Position numbers and translations under genes: made by a program
Assembly (NCBI RefSeq): GCF_020382885.2
Contig: NC_058508.1
Span: 1,976,055 to 2,040,054, forward strand
DNA: 64,000 nt
Source: Scatophagus argus
Lineage: Eukaryota > Chordata > Actinopteri > Scatophagidae
Direction of reading: 5' to 3'
Notes under the pieces: model-generated
Database searches by the model: none
What the model saw: only the letters and a program-made list of their open reading frames with translations
Told to the model about the DNA's origin: nothing
In this document: positions 41,201 to 54,618 of the stretch, in pieces
Layout: every line of letters starts with the position of its first letter
Position numbering within the stretch: position 1 is the first letter of the stretch

Positions 41201-43080
41201 TAAAAATTCAAACTGTCCTAAAACTAAAAGACAACCAGTTTTAGGCAGCAGTAGTACAACAAAAACTGACATGCTGTACTGAAACTTGCACACTTTAGAC
41301 AAGTCAGAATTCTTTACCAAATAGACAAGCCTACAAAATAAGAAAATACAGCTGTCATACCAAGATAAAATAAAAATGAGACAAAAGTTATACTGATTAC
41401 TGGAGGTGTGGAATTGCATGACTTGGACTCAAGACAGAATTGACTCTTGACTGAATCTCAGAACTTGAAGCTTGATGAAATCAAAATGCAATGCAGCGTT
41501 GACTTCTGTCTTCACCTGCACCCTGGATTGAAACTAGCTGTTCATTTTATTTTCCTGGCCAAAGATAATCTTTGAACCAAGTAAACAGCAGCCATCGTAT
41601 AGGATAAGCAGTGCATGTTTGGCAGTGGGAGGTACAAAACCTCAACAAGACTTGCATAATCAGTTTGCTCTCAGTTGTTTTTTCTGTTTATCTGAAAGAC
41701 ATTAATATGTTTTACGAAAAGCATTATATCTATAAGTTACCATACTATCTGTTACAATTTTAATTGGAATTCAGTTTGTTTAAGGTCGCGTAATGACCTG
41801 TTTGGGATTTGAAGCACAGGCTTTAGGACTTGACACTTTGGAACTTCAAAGCCTGAACTTCAGACTTAATTGTGACTTGCCAAACTCTGACTTTTCCCAC
41901 CTTTGCTAATGTCAGTTCTGTAGTGGCAGTAATAATTACATTATTATGTGTACTATAGGTACTATACAATGCAGTAATTGTAACACATACATTCTCATGC
42001 AACAAATCGTACCTTTGGGAGCCTTTGCTCAAAGCTCAACACTGTGCTCATTTTGGGGACTGTAGCTACTGGTATGTGGGTGTATGCGTGTCTTTTGGAT
42101 TATGTTTCTGTTATTGTCCACATCTTTTATGCACAGGAAGTAAGTCCTAAATTGTAATATACGGTAGAAGTGTTGCTTTCAGACTAACCATGATCATGTC
42201 ATAATAACAATAATAATTAATACCATAGCTTCATATACTGCCGATATCCAAAATCAGAATTGGCTAGTTGTGTCCTTTTAAATTTGAAGCTAATGCCTAC
42301 AGGCACCACTTTTTATTAATAGGTAGCATACGCTAGTTGAACTGGTTTTTTGGTGCCTGAGGGCATATGCAAAACCACAAAATATTCTGAAATGAATTAT
42401 TTTATCTGTACAAGGTCATGGGTTCCCATTGATTGAATCAGATATAATTATCCGGACAAGCTTTATTTTTTGTGTTAGACTGAGGGCATTAAAACCAATA
42501 CACTGTTACACTGTTGATTCATTTTAATTCCTCAGTGTAGTTTGTATGATTTATTACAACTCTAATATACACCTCTTGTGCCCAAAGGTGGTTGAGGAGC
42601 ATTAATGGATGCAATGAAAAAGGAAAAATGGTTTAAACAGTGGTCGAGATTGGTGTGTTTCAAAACCAAACATATTTTTATTAAATCATGAACTTAGTAA
42701 GTTGCTGTTGTACTGTCATAATTTTCCTTATTGGTTCGAGTAACGAGGAAAATGTTTAATAGCGTTATTTTCGTTGTTACAACTAATGAAAAAACTTTCT
42801 AAATAAATAAACACGAGGAATGTTGCAAATCCCAGAATATGTTGGCGGTTCAGTGTGAAATTTAAGATATTGCACATGAGTATAATGAGCTTTCCACACA
42901 CCAAAAAAAATCAGAATATACTAATTAAGCATGTAAAAGTCATTTTCTATTTGCTAAACTAAACCTGAGTCGAATCTGCGGTTCCTGAAAAGGTCAGGAA
43001 CCACTGACGTAAACAGTCCTTTACTCGTGTTTGGGGGGTGTAGTTTTCTTGCCCTCATTACTTTCTCAAAGGAAATGATT
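38204..43080. other. 3' untranslated region of pdxdc1 and intergenic DNA
   Basis: Candidate AATAAA signals of pdxdc1 are at 39184-39189 (followed by a poly(A) run), 39317-39322 and 39796-39801; none can be chosen from sequence. Around 39725-40090, words such as 'actatacactacatagtcag' and 'gcattgcattgtgggatatt' resemble a dispersed teleost DNA element. The remainder is AT-rich, and I see no gene in it. Confidence 0.5.
39184..39189 (+). terminator. Candidate poly(A) signal of pdxdc1
   Basis: First clear AATAAA after the stop at 38203. It merges into a run of A, so it could also be the tail of an old insertion. Two further hexamers lie downstream at 39317 and 39796. Confidence 0.3.
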
Positions 43081-43084
43081 TCCA

Positions 43085-43200
43085 CTATTGCATGAGACTC
43101 CATATCCCAGAAGTCACCGCGAGTAGCACGTCGACTGACGGGACGCATTAGCTCACGCGGACTGTCTCTGGGAGTGCTGAGTCGAATATCCTCGCTGGCG
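43085..43200 (+). promoter_or_regulatory. gspt1 promoter region with ZNF143-like motif
   Basis: 'gactccatatcccagaagtc' (43096-43115) resembles the ZNF143/Staf site, in which ACTACAATTCCCAGAATGC is the usual form. CpG-containing sequence follows (caccgcgagtagcacgtcga). There is no TATA box. The start codon lies about 200 bp downstream. Confidence 0.45.
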
Positions 43201-43382
43201 TCTCAACGACAGAAACCGGCTGCTTTATTTCACCTGAATCGGAGACAATACATTACACTTCGAGTTGGGACGCTGTCAATCACACCACGGGGTGAGGTTA
43301 ACATCGGGTTTTGGGCGGACACTTACGGAGACCAAGAACTGCGTAGCTCAAATCTCTCAGTTGTGAAAATCCAAGACCCACG

Positions 43383-44006
43383 ATGGACCCGAGAGACACT
43401 GCCCCTGATTCCTGGGAACAAGAGGACGATGTGGAGGCCACAATCGACGGACAACTTGAATCAGCATTCACAACCCTGAATGTGAACGCTAAACCGTTTG
43501 TGCCCAATGTAAACGCTGCCGAATTTGTTCCGGCTTTTGCCATGAAAGCACACTCGGAAAATCTTGATTCTGCTGGTAAGTTCTCAGTCACGTTGGGGAA
43601 CTACGTTAGCCTGCCTTTAGCTAGTTGCTAACAGGAGCCTGGGCTGGGTAGTTGCTAGCTCACTAGCCACTGTACAGACACGCGTTCCTTGAAGCGCGAC
43701 AAACTAGCTAGCTGTTTGGTGTAGCGGTAATTTCGTTGGTTTGCCTGACTCGGTCTGACTTTAACACCAACCCATCTATCATGTTAACGTTAACTCAATC
43801 ATTCGGGCACAGAGTCCTTCTATGGCTTGTTGAATACTTTGTGTTATGACATAGTCTTGTATGTTAAAGTCTTCAAACCAGCCGGCATTAGCTTGTTACA
43901 AGTAACCGGCGGTAAATAGTTAGCATTTTGGTTGGGTTGTGTGGTTTCACAATTGAGCTCTTGTGTTGCTCAGTGTTTAGTTAATACATTTTAGCAAAGA
44001 AACTGT

Positions 44007-44039
<33 letters not shown>

Positions 44040-47000
44040 ATGTATGTATATATATATATATATATATACACCCAGTATAATAATATACTATAATATACAC
44101 AGTAAATGGAGCCAAGCACGGAGTATTGCTGGCGGTCATGCCTGCCATAACAGCCCTGTTTCACTTAAGATAAAAGCACAGACAGTCACTGGAAAGAAAC
44201 TGGTGGGAACGTGAGTGTTTGGTGTGACGTGGATATTCTGACGCACTGCTGGTCAAGAGTGGAGCAAAATGTGTCACTGAAAATCGCGTGAAGGCAGGCC
44301 GTAAACCTGGTCGAAAATGTTTAGATTCTCAATAAGCGTGTCCCATCTTTAGAAATTGTCTGACTGTGTGTGGAGAGTATCACCAAATGGTAGTTTATGC
44401 TCCCTCATATGTGAGTGCTTAACATAATAAAGTGTTAAACTCCTCAGTTTATCTTGGTTTAAAGTGACCTCGAGGTATAGTTCAGCCCTTGATGGAGCAT
44501 AAAGGAAGTACACGTGTTTTCTGTTTCACACACCCTCGGTTAAGTAATTACCATACTCTCCCTCTAACTGAGCTTGGTCTTTTTTCAGTTGCTGTTGAAA
44601 AGATATCCACCATGGAGGTGTCAGAAAGTGCTGGTATGTATAGATTGTGTGTGTATGAGCAGGATGTTGTCGGTGCTCGCTGCATTGTCCTCATGTTTGC
44701 AGACCCACACTGCACAGTTAGGATTAACAATGCCTGTAGTGACTCTTACATCAGGAGTTACTGAGATGCAGTTGCAGAACTTTGTATGAAAGATTCACCC
44801 CCTCCCTCCCTTTCCTTTTTATTTATTCGTTTATTTATTGCTAAAGATCATTGCTTGGCATTTTTATCGGACAGCAGAAGCAGACAGGAAACATGGGAGA
44901 GGAGGTTATGAAAGGCATCAAAGGTTGCCAGCTGGAGTCAAACCAGTGAGGTTATGACATGTGGCGTTTGCCTTTAGCTACCCAGGTGCTCCCATTCCAT
45001 CTTTCTGTACTCTTGTAGCATTGTTGTTTTATGTATCTAAGCCTGCCACAGGTTGCCCTCTTCAGTATTTGACCACAGACTAACTGAATAGTGACTTTCT
45101 ACCATCAGTTTATCTTTGTTTTGGCTGTCTGGATCTTACTTTATCCCATTCCCTAGGACTCTGTCTCTCATTATCGCTGTAAACACACATGGCCTTCTTT
45201 TAGTGCGAGATAACGTCACAACGCGCACAGGAACATTTTAAAGGAGCGCACAGTGAACCCTCCTTTCAGTATAAGCTTGAGTTGTGAACTGGTGAAATAT
45301 GATTATTCTGTGAGATATCTAATTTGCGACTACATTGGGTATTTTTCCCTTTCACACATATTAATTGTTGAAAATAGTAAAAATGCTAAATGACTAACAT
45401 CACACATGCATACGGTGACTGACCATAGTTATTTGGTCATTCAGTTTTTCAGTCATTAAATTTGTTTGACACTCAGGTGGAGAGCATAACATAGTTAGAA
45501 GAAACAGGAAGCTAGCAGTTGATGACGGCCGCTTTGGGTTCTGTAATTGATTGTAAATTAATAGTTTAGAGCACATATAGTCATGTAACTATTTAAAAGT
45601 AGTAAAACTTTACCTAAACCACCAGTTGAAATTTGCACATGGTTTAAGACAAGTATTTTTCTCTAAATCTCATGTAAAATGTCATAGCTCTCTGCTCTAA
45701 GTGTATAAGTGTGAAATAGTTGGTTAACACAATATAACATAAGATACTACGTCACTATGTTAGTACCACGTAGTTAGTAGTACCCAAACTGGGGATCAGA
45801 ACCAGCCAAGGCTTTTTTGGTTAAGAAATATTGGCCAATTGAATCTATTCAGGCCTCTAAAGCGTATGTAAGTACATGGTAACATCACTTTATTCCACTG
45901 TATCACCTTTCTGTCTCTCCAGCAATCACAAAAGGACTCGGACAGAGATTGTTCTGATTATGTGCTCAAAACGCAAACAGTTGTCATGTAGTGTGAATGC
46001 TCTTTTTTTTTTGTTTTTAACACTTTGTGTACACATCCATGTGAACAAGTCGAGGATGCTCTTTATTGTCTTAGAAAATCACGTAACACCGTGATGGCTG
46101 TTGCTGCTTCTGCTGTCTGTAATTTATGTAATGATCATATGAAGCAATAATGTACTAACAATTTCTAAAAAGTTGCGACGTTGTCTAAAATGAAAATAAA
46201 CAGAAAGCAGACATTTGCAAACATTTTTTTTTTCTGAAGTCTTCCTGAGCCCATGTAGTGGTATCCTTTCCACGGTCATGTGTTTCACAAAGTGGTGAAC
46301 CTCATCCCATCCTTGCTTATGAACCACTGAGCCTTTTGAGGATGCTCCTCTCATAACCAGTCATGATTCTATCACCTGTTACTAATGAACCTGTCTACCT
46401 TTTTATTTTTTATTTTTGAACTTTTCACAGCTTTCCCAGTTTTTGGTTGCCATTTTCATTCTTTTCTGCAATAGTTTCATGGTATACTGCACGGGAGCGG
46501 TTTGACTTGAATTGGGTTTTTTTTCCCCTTTTATTCCTCAAGTTTATATCTTATTTTCTGCTTTTAATTATGTGTCGCTGAAAAAAAATCAGTTCTGACT
46601 TTTAATAAGAGTGCCTTTTGCAGCACAAACAGTTTCCATAGGTCTTTTGTGATAAGACAGCTCATAAAATGCTTCCACTGGTAGAAGGTGAAGAAAAAAA
46701 TAAAAAATGGGGAAACTTCGAGTATGTTGCTGATTACTAATATTACCCCATTTGTAAGGCTTTGTAGGCATGTTAAATAATGACCACGCTCCTGTTTTTC
46801 ACCAGGTTGAAATGTTTAAAGTTGCTTATCTAAAGGATGCTTATCTGAATGATGTGTGCTGTATTTGTGGATGTGCAGTGTGTGCGACACCAGTGGAGAA
46901 CGGCGACACAGAGATGAGCACAGAGGAGCCATGGGACCAGAAAGAGGCTGAGCCAAACGAGGAGGAGCCAGGAGGCGGGGACCGGGGGCCAGTGGTGAAA

Positions 47001-50000
47001 GCGGCCACTGAGGAGACGGCGGCACCGGAGATGATGGAGGAGGAAGAGGAAGCGCCAGCACCCAAGGTTCCACCTACACAGCCAGACGCCCCCAGGAAGG
47101 AACACATCAATGTTGTGTTCATTGGACACGTAGGTCAGTGCATTTACATGTCTGTTGTGGGACACTGAGTGGCAATTCTTTCACAAAGGGCTATCACGAT
47201 ATCATATTTTCACCGCAAAATTATTGTGGGCAAAAGGATTCACAATAACGGTGTTATCGCAATATCTGTAGAGAAATCTGAAATAAATAAAGAAAAAATA
47301 CAGTCAGTCAGATTCTTCTTTTAACATGAGTGTAGTCAGGTGGAGAGAGTGTAGCAAGTGTACAAAAAGAAGTTACACTTAATGAATAGTGTAAAGGCAA
47401 CCAAATGAACTGATGTTTATACCGCGTTAATCAAATCTGTGTTACTGAATGACGTGGTTCAGCTTTTACTTAATATCCTTGCTGAATTTAAGCCCTTGGT
47501 GCCTCTCTGATTGCTCACATGTGCAGTTTATAGCAAACAGAGGGTAAGAAGGGTATAAAACAGTGTATGCTGTGTGTCAGTCAGGCTTAACTGTTCTTGT
47601 AGCTGTTATGTTTGTTCCCCTTGTTTGTTGTTGTTTGTCTACTCAACTGCCCAGCCTGTAAACACTGATGTGCCTGTGCTGGCAGGCACATCAGTGTCTT
47701 CTGACTGTTTCTCACTATGTCATCAGTAATGTATTCATAAACTATGGTCTGTTGTCACTCAAAATAGACTTCTTTAAGTTAGCATGGCACCCAATCTTAC
47801 ACAACATAATAACCCTGTCACACTTAGTGAGTAGTAGCAGCCTGCTTCATATTTGTCAACCTTTTGGGAGTCATTCTGCTGCATATAATCCAGTCATTTA
47901 CACAGAACAGCCCAGCCAATCACTGTGTTTCCTGTGCAGCAACATTTGAGTTTTTAGTTTTTGGTTGTCCCACAAGCTCATATCTCTCTGTCTGAATTAC
48001 AGAACGGTGTAAGAGAGCCTATAATAGGGTTTCAGTATGTATTTTGCTCCAGGGCAGGGTTTATGATTATTAGTCGTGACTTCCTTTTTGTCAACGCACA
48101 AGTGGTTGCATAGGAGAAAGTAATGTCACAGTATTGTCTAATCTAAACCTGCTCTGCTTGCTCTCCAGATGCTGGAAAGTCTACCATTGGTGGACAAATC
48201 ATGTGAGTAACTGTTTCCCTGACATTCCTCATGAGTATTATTCCTTTTGCCATGTCAGGCTTTTGACATGTTTGATACCTGTTCCTGTCCAACAGGTATC
48301 TAACAGGCATGGTAGACAAGAGAACCTTAGAGAAGTATGAGAGGGAAGCCAAGGAGAAGAACCGGGAAACCTGGTGAGTTGTCACCCTTCAATGTCTCAA
48401 ATAATTTAGCTTTAGGACATGGAAAGTTGGTCTGTGCACAGGAAGTGATGATATAGTGCTGAAGTTGTGAGATTTTGTTGTGTTTGTGTGTGCGCGTTAA
48501 CATGGGCAGGAACCACGTGTGTCTGTGTTCTGCTGAGCCAGCATTAGTTTAGATTGTTTTCCCCACCACTGGCCAAATCAGCAATAGAACATCACCTTTC
48601 TGTCTCCCAGGTATCTGTCTTGGGCTTTAGACACCAACCAAGAGGAGAGGGACAAAGGCAAGACGGTGGAGGTGGGCCGAGCATACTTTGAGACAGACAA
48701 AAAGCACTTTACCATCCTAGACGCTCCAGGTCACAAGAGCTTTGTGCCCAACATGATCGGAGGTGCATCACAAGCAGATTTGGCTGTTCTGGTGAGTCCA
48801 GGAGATTACCAGTGTTGTTAAACTGCTTAGAGTGGAACATCAGGTCAAAACTAGTACACCTTTTTTAAAAAATTTTTTAAACACAGTAGCCTCAGGGTTC
48901 CCTTAACTTTACATCTAAGCATGTCAAAATCCACGAAGACAAATTAAAACCGCAGAAACTCGGCTGCGTCGCTGTTGTTTAAAAAACTAAATCCTTTAAT
49001 ATGTACTCATGGCAGCCGGTTGTTACTTACTGTTTCACTGAGTACTGCACATGCCACATTCAAACTCCTGCCTCATAGTATGCAGGCCGCTAGGAGAAGT
49101 GATTCTTTTCAGGGCAGGAACTACAGCTAAGGAAACAAAACTGCAGATGTGTCACACAAATATAAAAGCAAATGTGCAAAAAATATTAGATTCACACTAC
49201 TTTAAAGTTGAAAAGACAGTTAACCCCACCACACACACACACTCACACTCACACTCACACACACATTCAAAAAACACTCCTGCAATTTTTTTTAATCTGC
49301 TTCTGTTGATTTCTACTGCTATTAAATCAGGTGGCCACAAGTAACTTTGTTTATGTAACCTAGGGAACATTGCTGATTGAAATATGATCCTTTTTGTTAC
49401 ATGTTAGGTGGATACCACAAGTAATCATTCAGACATTCTTTTTTTTTTTTGGTTTGTTTTTGCACAGCTCTTATAGACAAAACCATTTACTAAATGAATG
49501 TGTTGATCCTCAGGTAATCTCTGCGAGGAAAGGCGAGTTTGAAACTGGTTTTGAGAAGGGCGGACAGACACGGGAGCACGCCATGTTGGCCAAAACAGCT
49601 GGTGTCAAACACCTGATAGTTTTGGTGAATAAAATGGATGACCCTACAGTCAACTGGAGCCTGGAGAGGTACATATATGGATAATACTGAGCGAAATTCA
49701 TGACTCACCTCTTATTTAAACTTTGAACAGCAGTGCATGGATCGCGTTCGTATAATGTCAATAAGCAGTCTATAAAAAGATGATTGATTGCAAACATTAT
49801 CACACGCTAAGCTTCTCTGCTCCTCCGCAAGTCAGGTTCTGCAGTGAACTAATTTCTTAAATATCAAACCCAAGTCTGCAAAAATCTTCTTTAAGGAATG
49901 AACTGCTTGTAGGTTTCTATACTTTTAAACATCATGTATACAAGAACCACCATTTTTATGTTCTTGGATCACAGAAAAAATTTGGCTCTGATACTGTGTG

Positions 50001-53000
50001 TGTGTGTGTGTGCTTTTTTTTTTAATAGTTCTGGCTTTTCTAGCAAAGTTGTTTAGTTCCCTGCATAACCTGATTTCTCTCTGGCTTCTTGTGTAGGTAC
50101 TTTCTCACTTGTTCACAGGCCAGACCTCAGTTAAAGTCAGGTTAAAATAGCATCAGTTGTGACAGCACTACATAGGGCAGCATGATATTAAATGTATATT
50201 TTGATCTCCAACATGTCCAGTGTCCATGGACAGATGAAAAACATATAAAGGCATAACAAACACTGCTAGCAAACTGGTAGTTAATGGTAGCTTTGAGGAT
50301 AACCCTCTAGTTATGCTGACGTCACTCTTGCTGGCACTGCAAGACCTCATGGAAGTAAACATACCTATAAACAGAGTTAGATTTAAAAACAAACAACTGG
50401 CTTTGCAAATGTTTTTTCACTAAGGAAATCTAGTTGACACGTTTGTTAGATCTCAGTGCCGTACACGATGCATTTCGGTTAGTCAGACTGAAACGTAACT
50501 TTCCACATGGAGTCTTTTAATGTTTCCCAAAGGGTTGGAACGAACAATGCTATCCACAAACTAGTCAACGTGCACTTTGCTGTGCAACAGTTCAGATCCC
50601 TTCTATTATGGAACAAACTCAATTACCAAATCCACATCATGCCAGATGTCTGGACTGGTGTTAATGTTCATTCTCCCCACCTAATACACCCTTTGGACAA
50701 TTAGCAGTAGTGGTGTTTTATTGGACTGCAGTATATTGAAAAACATTCTCTTACCTATGGGGATCTATGATATTCAGTACCCATGTCACTACATGTCATA
50801 TCTTTACACATGAAACGCTTGCTGCCATGTTTGTATTTTTTTTTTCTTCTATAAAGCTGTTGACATCTGCTGTTGTTGACCTCTCAGATATGAAGAGTGT
50901 AAGGAGAAACTAGTGCCATTTTTGAAGAAGGTGGGCTTTAATCCGAAGAAAGACATTCACTTCATGCCATGTTCCGGACTGACAGGAGCCAACCTGAAAG
51001 AGCCCACTGACATGTGCTCCTGGTACACGTAAGTCCTCCAGCTCGTCCTCCTCAACTGATCACTGTCAATATGATTGCTCTATAGACGACTGATATGATC
51101 GTTCTTGATTGATCTGTACTAAGTGCCGTCCGTATTTCATGTTATTTCAGAGGTTTACCTTTCATTCCACACCTGGACAGTTTGCCAAATTTCAACAGAT
51201 CGAGCGATGGCCCGGTCAGATTGCCCATTGTAGACAAATACAAGGTAAGAATCTGTCTTTGTAACCCCCCCCTTGATTCATATATTTACTTTAAAGTCCA
51301 TAAAAATATTGTTAGTTTCAGCTACTGTGCATTTTCAAAACATTTCAGGATTCTTTAGCTGCAATATGCTCTATATGCACGTCTGCATTCAAAAAGTCTT
51401 TGGCTGTAGATGTGGATAACTAAAATGCTGGAAGTAGAAAGGATTTAAAATGTCTGGATCATGGCGGTCTCCAGAGAAACACTGTATATTACTGTTGTCA
51501 GTACCCGAGTGTAGTTTCTAAAATTAGCCCTCTGACTGTCCTGTTTGTTAAAGATTGACTCCATGAATTGGTGCGCTGTTGGTGTTTTGATACTAGGCTG
51601 AAGTGTGCTCAGAGTAATGGGAGTGTAAGTTCAACGTACAGATACACAGGTAACCGTTATTGTCCAGTCAGTCTTCGCTGTGAAGTGACACTCGCCCACA
51701 CATTATAGGACTGTCGAAGTCGTTGCGTTGTTGTATGACTGTCTAACAGTAAAGTATCTTGAAGTTGTTGTCATTTGCACGTTGCACAGGTAAACAAGGG
51801 TCACACGTTACTAGGAATCCTCGACCAGTCTGTCTGGTGGCCGAACTGCATTTATATATGCAAGAAGTGACACGTCAGTAGATGCCAGATCATTAGCTTT
51901 CTTCTTCTTTTTTTTTTAATCTTTATTAACAACAGTCATTAAAATCTTCCTCATTTCCTGCATTTCTTGTGTCCGTTCGCATCAAGGAGCTGTGCTAGCT
52001 CATGTTCTGTTGTAAGTGTTCCAACTCCTGATATTTCCCTCACACTATATCATTGACCTCAGTTCGTCTGCTGTTAATCCCCCTCGAAGAGGAATTGGAC
52101 TCAAAAGACATTTAACTTTCTAACAACCGCTCAGGCGTCTGAAGTGTTGGCCCGCACTGTGGTAAATCAAGGCCTAAATCATTTAGTGTAAACTTGGCAT
52201 TATTTTGCCATCACATTTTGAACAGCCTGGTTTATGTGTCATTGACTGTAGTCATCTGCTGCACTTGTCATGAGGCTAAGCCACTCTGTATACACTCAAA
52301 ACGTGAGTTGAGTCCCCGCCCGGTGGCTGCACTCTGCAGGAAGCAACACATGAATCCTGCCTTTTGATCGACTGATGCAAACACATTGTTCTTGTCTCAC
52401 CTGCTCTGCAACACTCTGTCAACCTGTCTCACCAGGACATGGGCACTGTGATTCTGGGCAAACTGGAGTCGGGCTCCATCAGTAAAGCACAACAGCTGGT
52501 CATGATGCCAAACAGGGTAAGCCTTTTCACCTGGGACAGAGAGAGTAAAAACACAACTGAAACTTCATTATGTAACTATTTTATTTGTAATCCAAATGCT
52601 TCACACTGACTATTGTTATTTGATCACATAAAGTGTGTGTTTGTTTTGTGTCATGAGGCCGTGGACTATAGACTATCTCCTCCTGACTATGCTAGACTCC
52701 TATCTTTCTCCTGTCTCATTCCTTGTTTGTCTACTTGTCGTCTGTCCTCGTTACAGCATGTGGTGGAAGTGTTGAGTCTCCTGTCAGACGACGTGGAGAC
52801 GGACGATGCCGGGCCAGGTGAAAACCTCAAGCTGCGACTGAAAGGCATTGAGGAGGAGGAGATCCTGCCTGGCTTTATCCTGTGTAACGCTGAGAACCTC
52901 TGCCACTCGGGGCGCACCTTTGACGCCCAGGTCAGCATCACGCAGCTCGTGGTCCTAACCAGCAACAGTTGTACACTGGTCCACTTCCAGCGATCCGGAT

Positions 53001-54618
53001 TCAAATTCATTTGTGGAAAAGCAGTAATAATAAGCTGGAGGATTAGCAAGTTGTGCTGATGTGATGGCTTATCCCTCTCACATTACCGCTGTCTGGATAC
53101 CTCCAGGGGAACCTCCTAGCAGCCAGCAGAGTAGTTGGAGGAATCCGCTGGTGCACTGAGAGTTTGTTGCTTTAAGATGTTCTCATAGTCACTGTTTCTC
53201 TCCTCGTTACAGATTGTCATCATCGAACACAAATCCATCATCTGTCCAGGTTACAATGCAGTCCTTCACATTCACACCTGCATTGAAGAAGTGCAAATTA
53301 CGGTAAATCTTCAACATAACTCTTACCATGAGGCCTTCGCAAAAACAAACGCAGTCACAGATTGAAACTGCTCATGAGCAATGACTTGAGCTACAAAAAT
53401 CATGTTTTTGCTGATATTCTGTCTGCTCCGTCCACAGGCCTTAATCTGTCTGGTAGACAAGAAGACAGGAGAGAAGAGTAAGACACGACCACGATTTGTC
53501 AAACAGGACCAGGTCTGCATCGCCCGCCTGCGTACAGCAGGAACCATTTGCCTTGAGACCTTTAAAGAGTTTCCTCAGATGGGACGGTTCACCTTACGGG
53601 ACGAAGGTAAAGTATCTTCAGATTTTTTTATTATTAGTATTGTAAATATAAATTGCAGTTTGCACTCATATTATTTGTGAGGTAAATGTCTTTTTATATA
53701 GCTCAAATTCCTAATTATCATTTTTCATAGTCTGTTGACAGTGTGCGTAGGAAGTCAGTGAAGGGAACTTGGGATTATTGTTGTTTCAGTTCGATATAGC
53801 AGGCTCAGGCTGAATGCTGCCGCCTTCCCAACTATCACCACAGCAGAGAGGTCAGACATGGCCAAACAAGGAAACCTTCTTAAGTAGTATAATGAAGTGG
53901 ATATAATGTGACGGAGATACACTACCAAGACACGTCTGCGTGAACTGAGGATCGCTGAGTCTCGTACCCTGGTGGTCAGATACCGACACTTTGGGTTAGT
54001 GGTTTGGACCAAGTTTTAGACAACGTGAGAACAAGATGAAGTCTTTCCCCACAATTGTTGACCCTGCCAATGAGTACAGATCATATTTGACCAGAACTAA
54101 AATCTTCCAAAACTGTGTCCCAGCACCAACCTGTTGGCTTGTATCAGATAGATTTAATTCGCATTTTATGTAATTCACTGCTCATCTTATTTTCAGGATG
54201 GAGCTATAAAATAGGGATACATATCACTTTTGTTTTTTTTTTCATTGTTGCTTAATCTGTCCTTTATTTTCCTCAATTAACCCAAGAGTTGTTTGGTTGC
54301 TGAAAGGTCAAATATGTTGAAAATTGTTGATCGTAGAGAAAACCAAAAAATCTTCACATATAACTCCAACCAGTTACTGCAAAAACAAACTGTAGTTTGG
54401 AATATGAGTTGGAATTATTTTAGCCTTTAGAAGTCGAAATGTTGAAACATAAATCTGGTCGTAAAAGATGAGGGACATGGAAGGATTGTATTTATTTATT
54501 TATTTATGTTGTTTTATAGCTGAGATGGAAACGTGATGGTGGTCTGTTGTTTGCGTGCGTTTCAGGGAAGACCATCGCCATCGGTAAGGTGCTGAAGCTG
54601 GTTGCTGAGCGGGACTGA
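43383..54618 (+). CDS. gspt1: Eukaryotic peptide chain release factor GTP-binding subunit (eRF3a)
   Basis: eRF3 binds eRF1 and GTP and drives peptide release at stop codons; its N-terminus binds poly(A)-binding protein. Exons: 43383-43575, 44589-44633, 46879-47133, 48169-48202, 48296-48373, 48611-48791, 49514-49668, 50888-51028, 51151-51244, 52436-52516, 52757-52930, 53213-53302, 53438-53606, 54566-54618. Every join keeps frame, giving 580 residues. Two overlapping PAM2 motifs lie at about 32-52 ([21 protein letters not shown]). An acidic, disordered linker (MMEEEEEAP) follows. The GTPase domain has G1 GHVDAGKST (162-170), G2 threonine in KGKTVE (220), G3 DAPGH (239-243) and G4 NKMD (301-304). 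Two beta-barrel domains end in [11 protein letters not shown]. The start ATG has A at -3 and G at +4. The 45-base second exon is the least certain, but both splice sites and the homology of TMEVSE support it. Confidence 0.97.
44006..44070. repeat. Compound (TA)n(TG)n(TA)n microsatellite
   Basis: Alternating TA, TG and TATG units lie in the first gspt1 intron. The short open frame across it is an artefact. Confidence 0.95.
44810..45000 (-). mobile_element. tRNA-derived SINE, reverse orientation
   Basis: The complement of 44934-44944 reads GGTTTGACTCC, close to the polymerase III B box GGTTCGANTCC. 'gcagacaggaaacatgggag' and 'gcctttagctacccaggtgc' match the body and 5' part of a common fish SINE read backwards. 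Intronic in gspt1. Confidence 0.6.
46155..46470. mobile_element. 'ttccaaaaaa-ttggga' family element, longest copy
   Basis: 'tttctaaaaagttgcgacgt', 'gacatttgcaaacatttttt', 'cctgagcccatgtagtggta', 'tatgaaccactgagcctttt' and 'cacagctttcccagtttttg' follow the order seen in fish non-autonomous hAT elements of this type. It lies in the second gspt1 intron. Confidence 0.6.
47185..47290. mobile_element. Fragment of a DNA element with 'ggctatcacgatat' terminus
   Basis: 'agggctatcacgatatcata' and 'aataacggtgttatcgcaat' resemble the end of a fish hAT-type element whose related words also occur near 1385 ('ggcctgtcacagtaattact'). Weak, partial. Confidence 0.35.
47662..47697. repeat. Perfect 15-bp inverted repeat with 6-base loop
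   Basis: 'acactgatgtgcctg', loop 'tgctgg', then 'caggcacatcagtgt'. All 15 pairs match, giving a stable stem in DNA or RNA. It is intronic in gspt1, about 470 bp upstream of the exon that completes the P-loop. Confidence 0.9.
49227..49263. repeat. CA-rich microsatellite
   Basis: CA units interrupted by CT (cacactcacactcacactc) lie in a gspt1 intron. Confidence 0.85.

Noticed and set aside
46816..47165. Several long minus-strand frames opposite gspt1 exon 3
   Set aside because: They are shadows of the acidic, GC-rich coding exon on the + strand.
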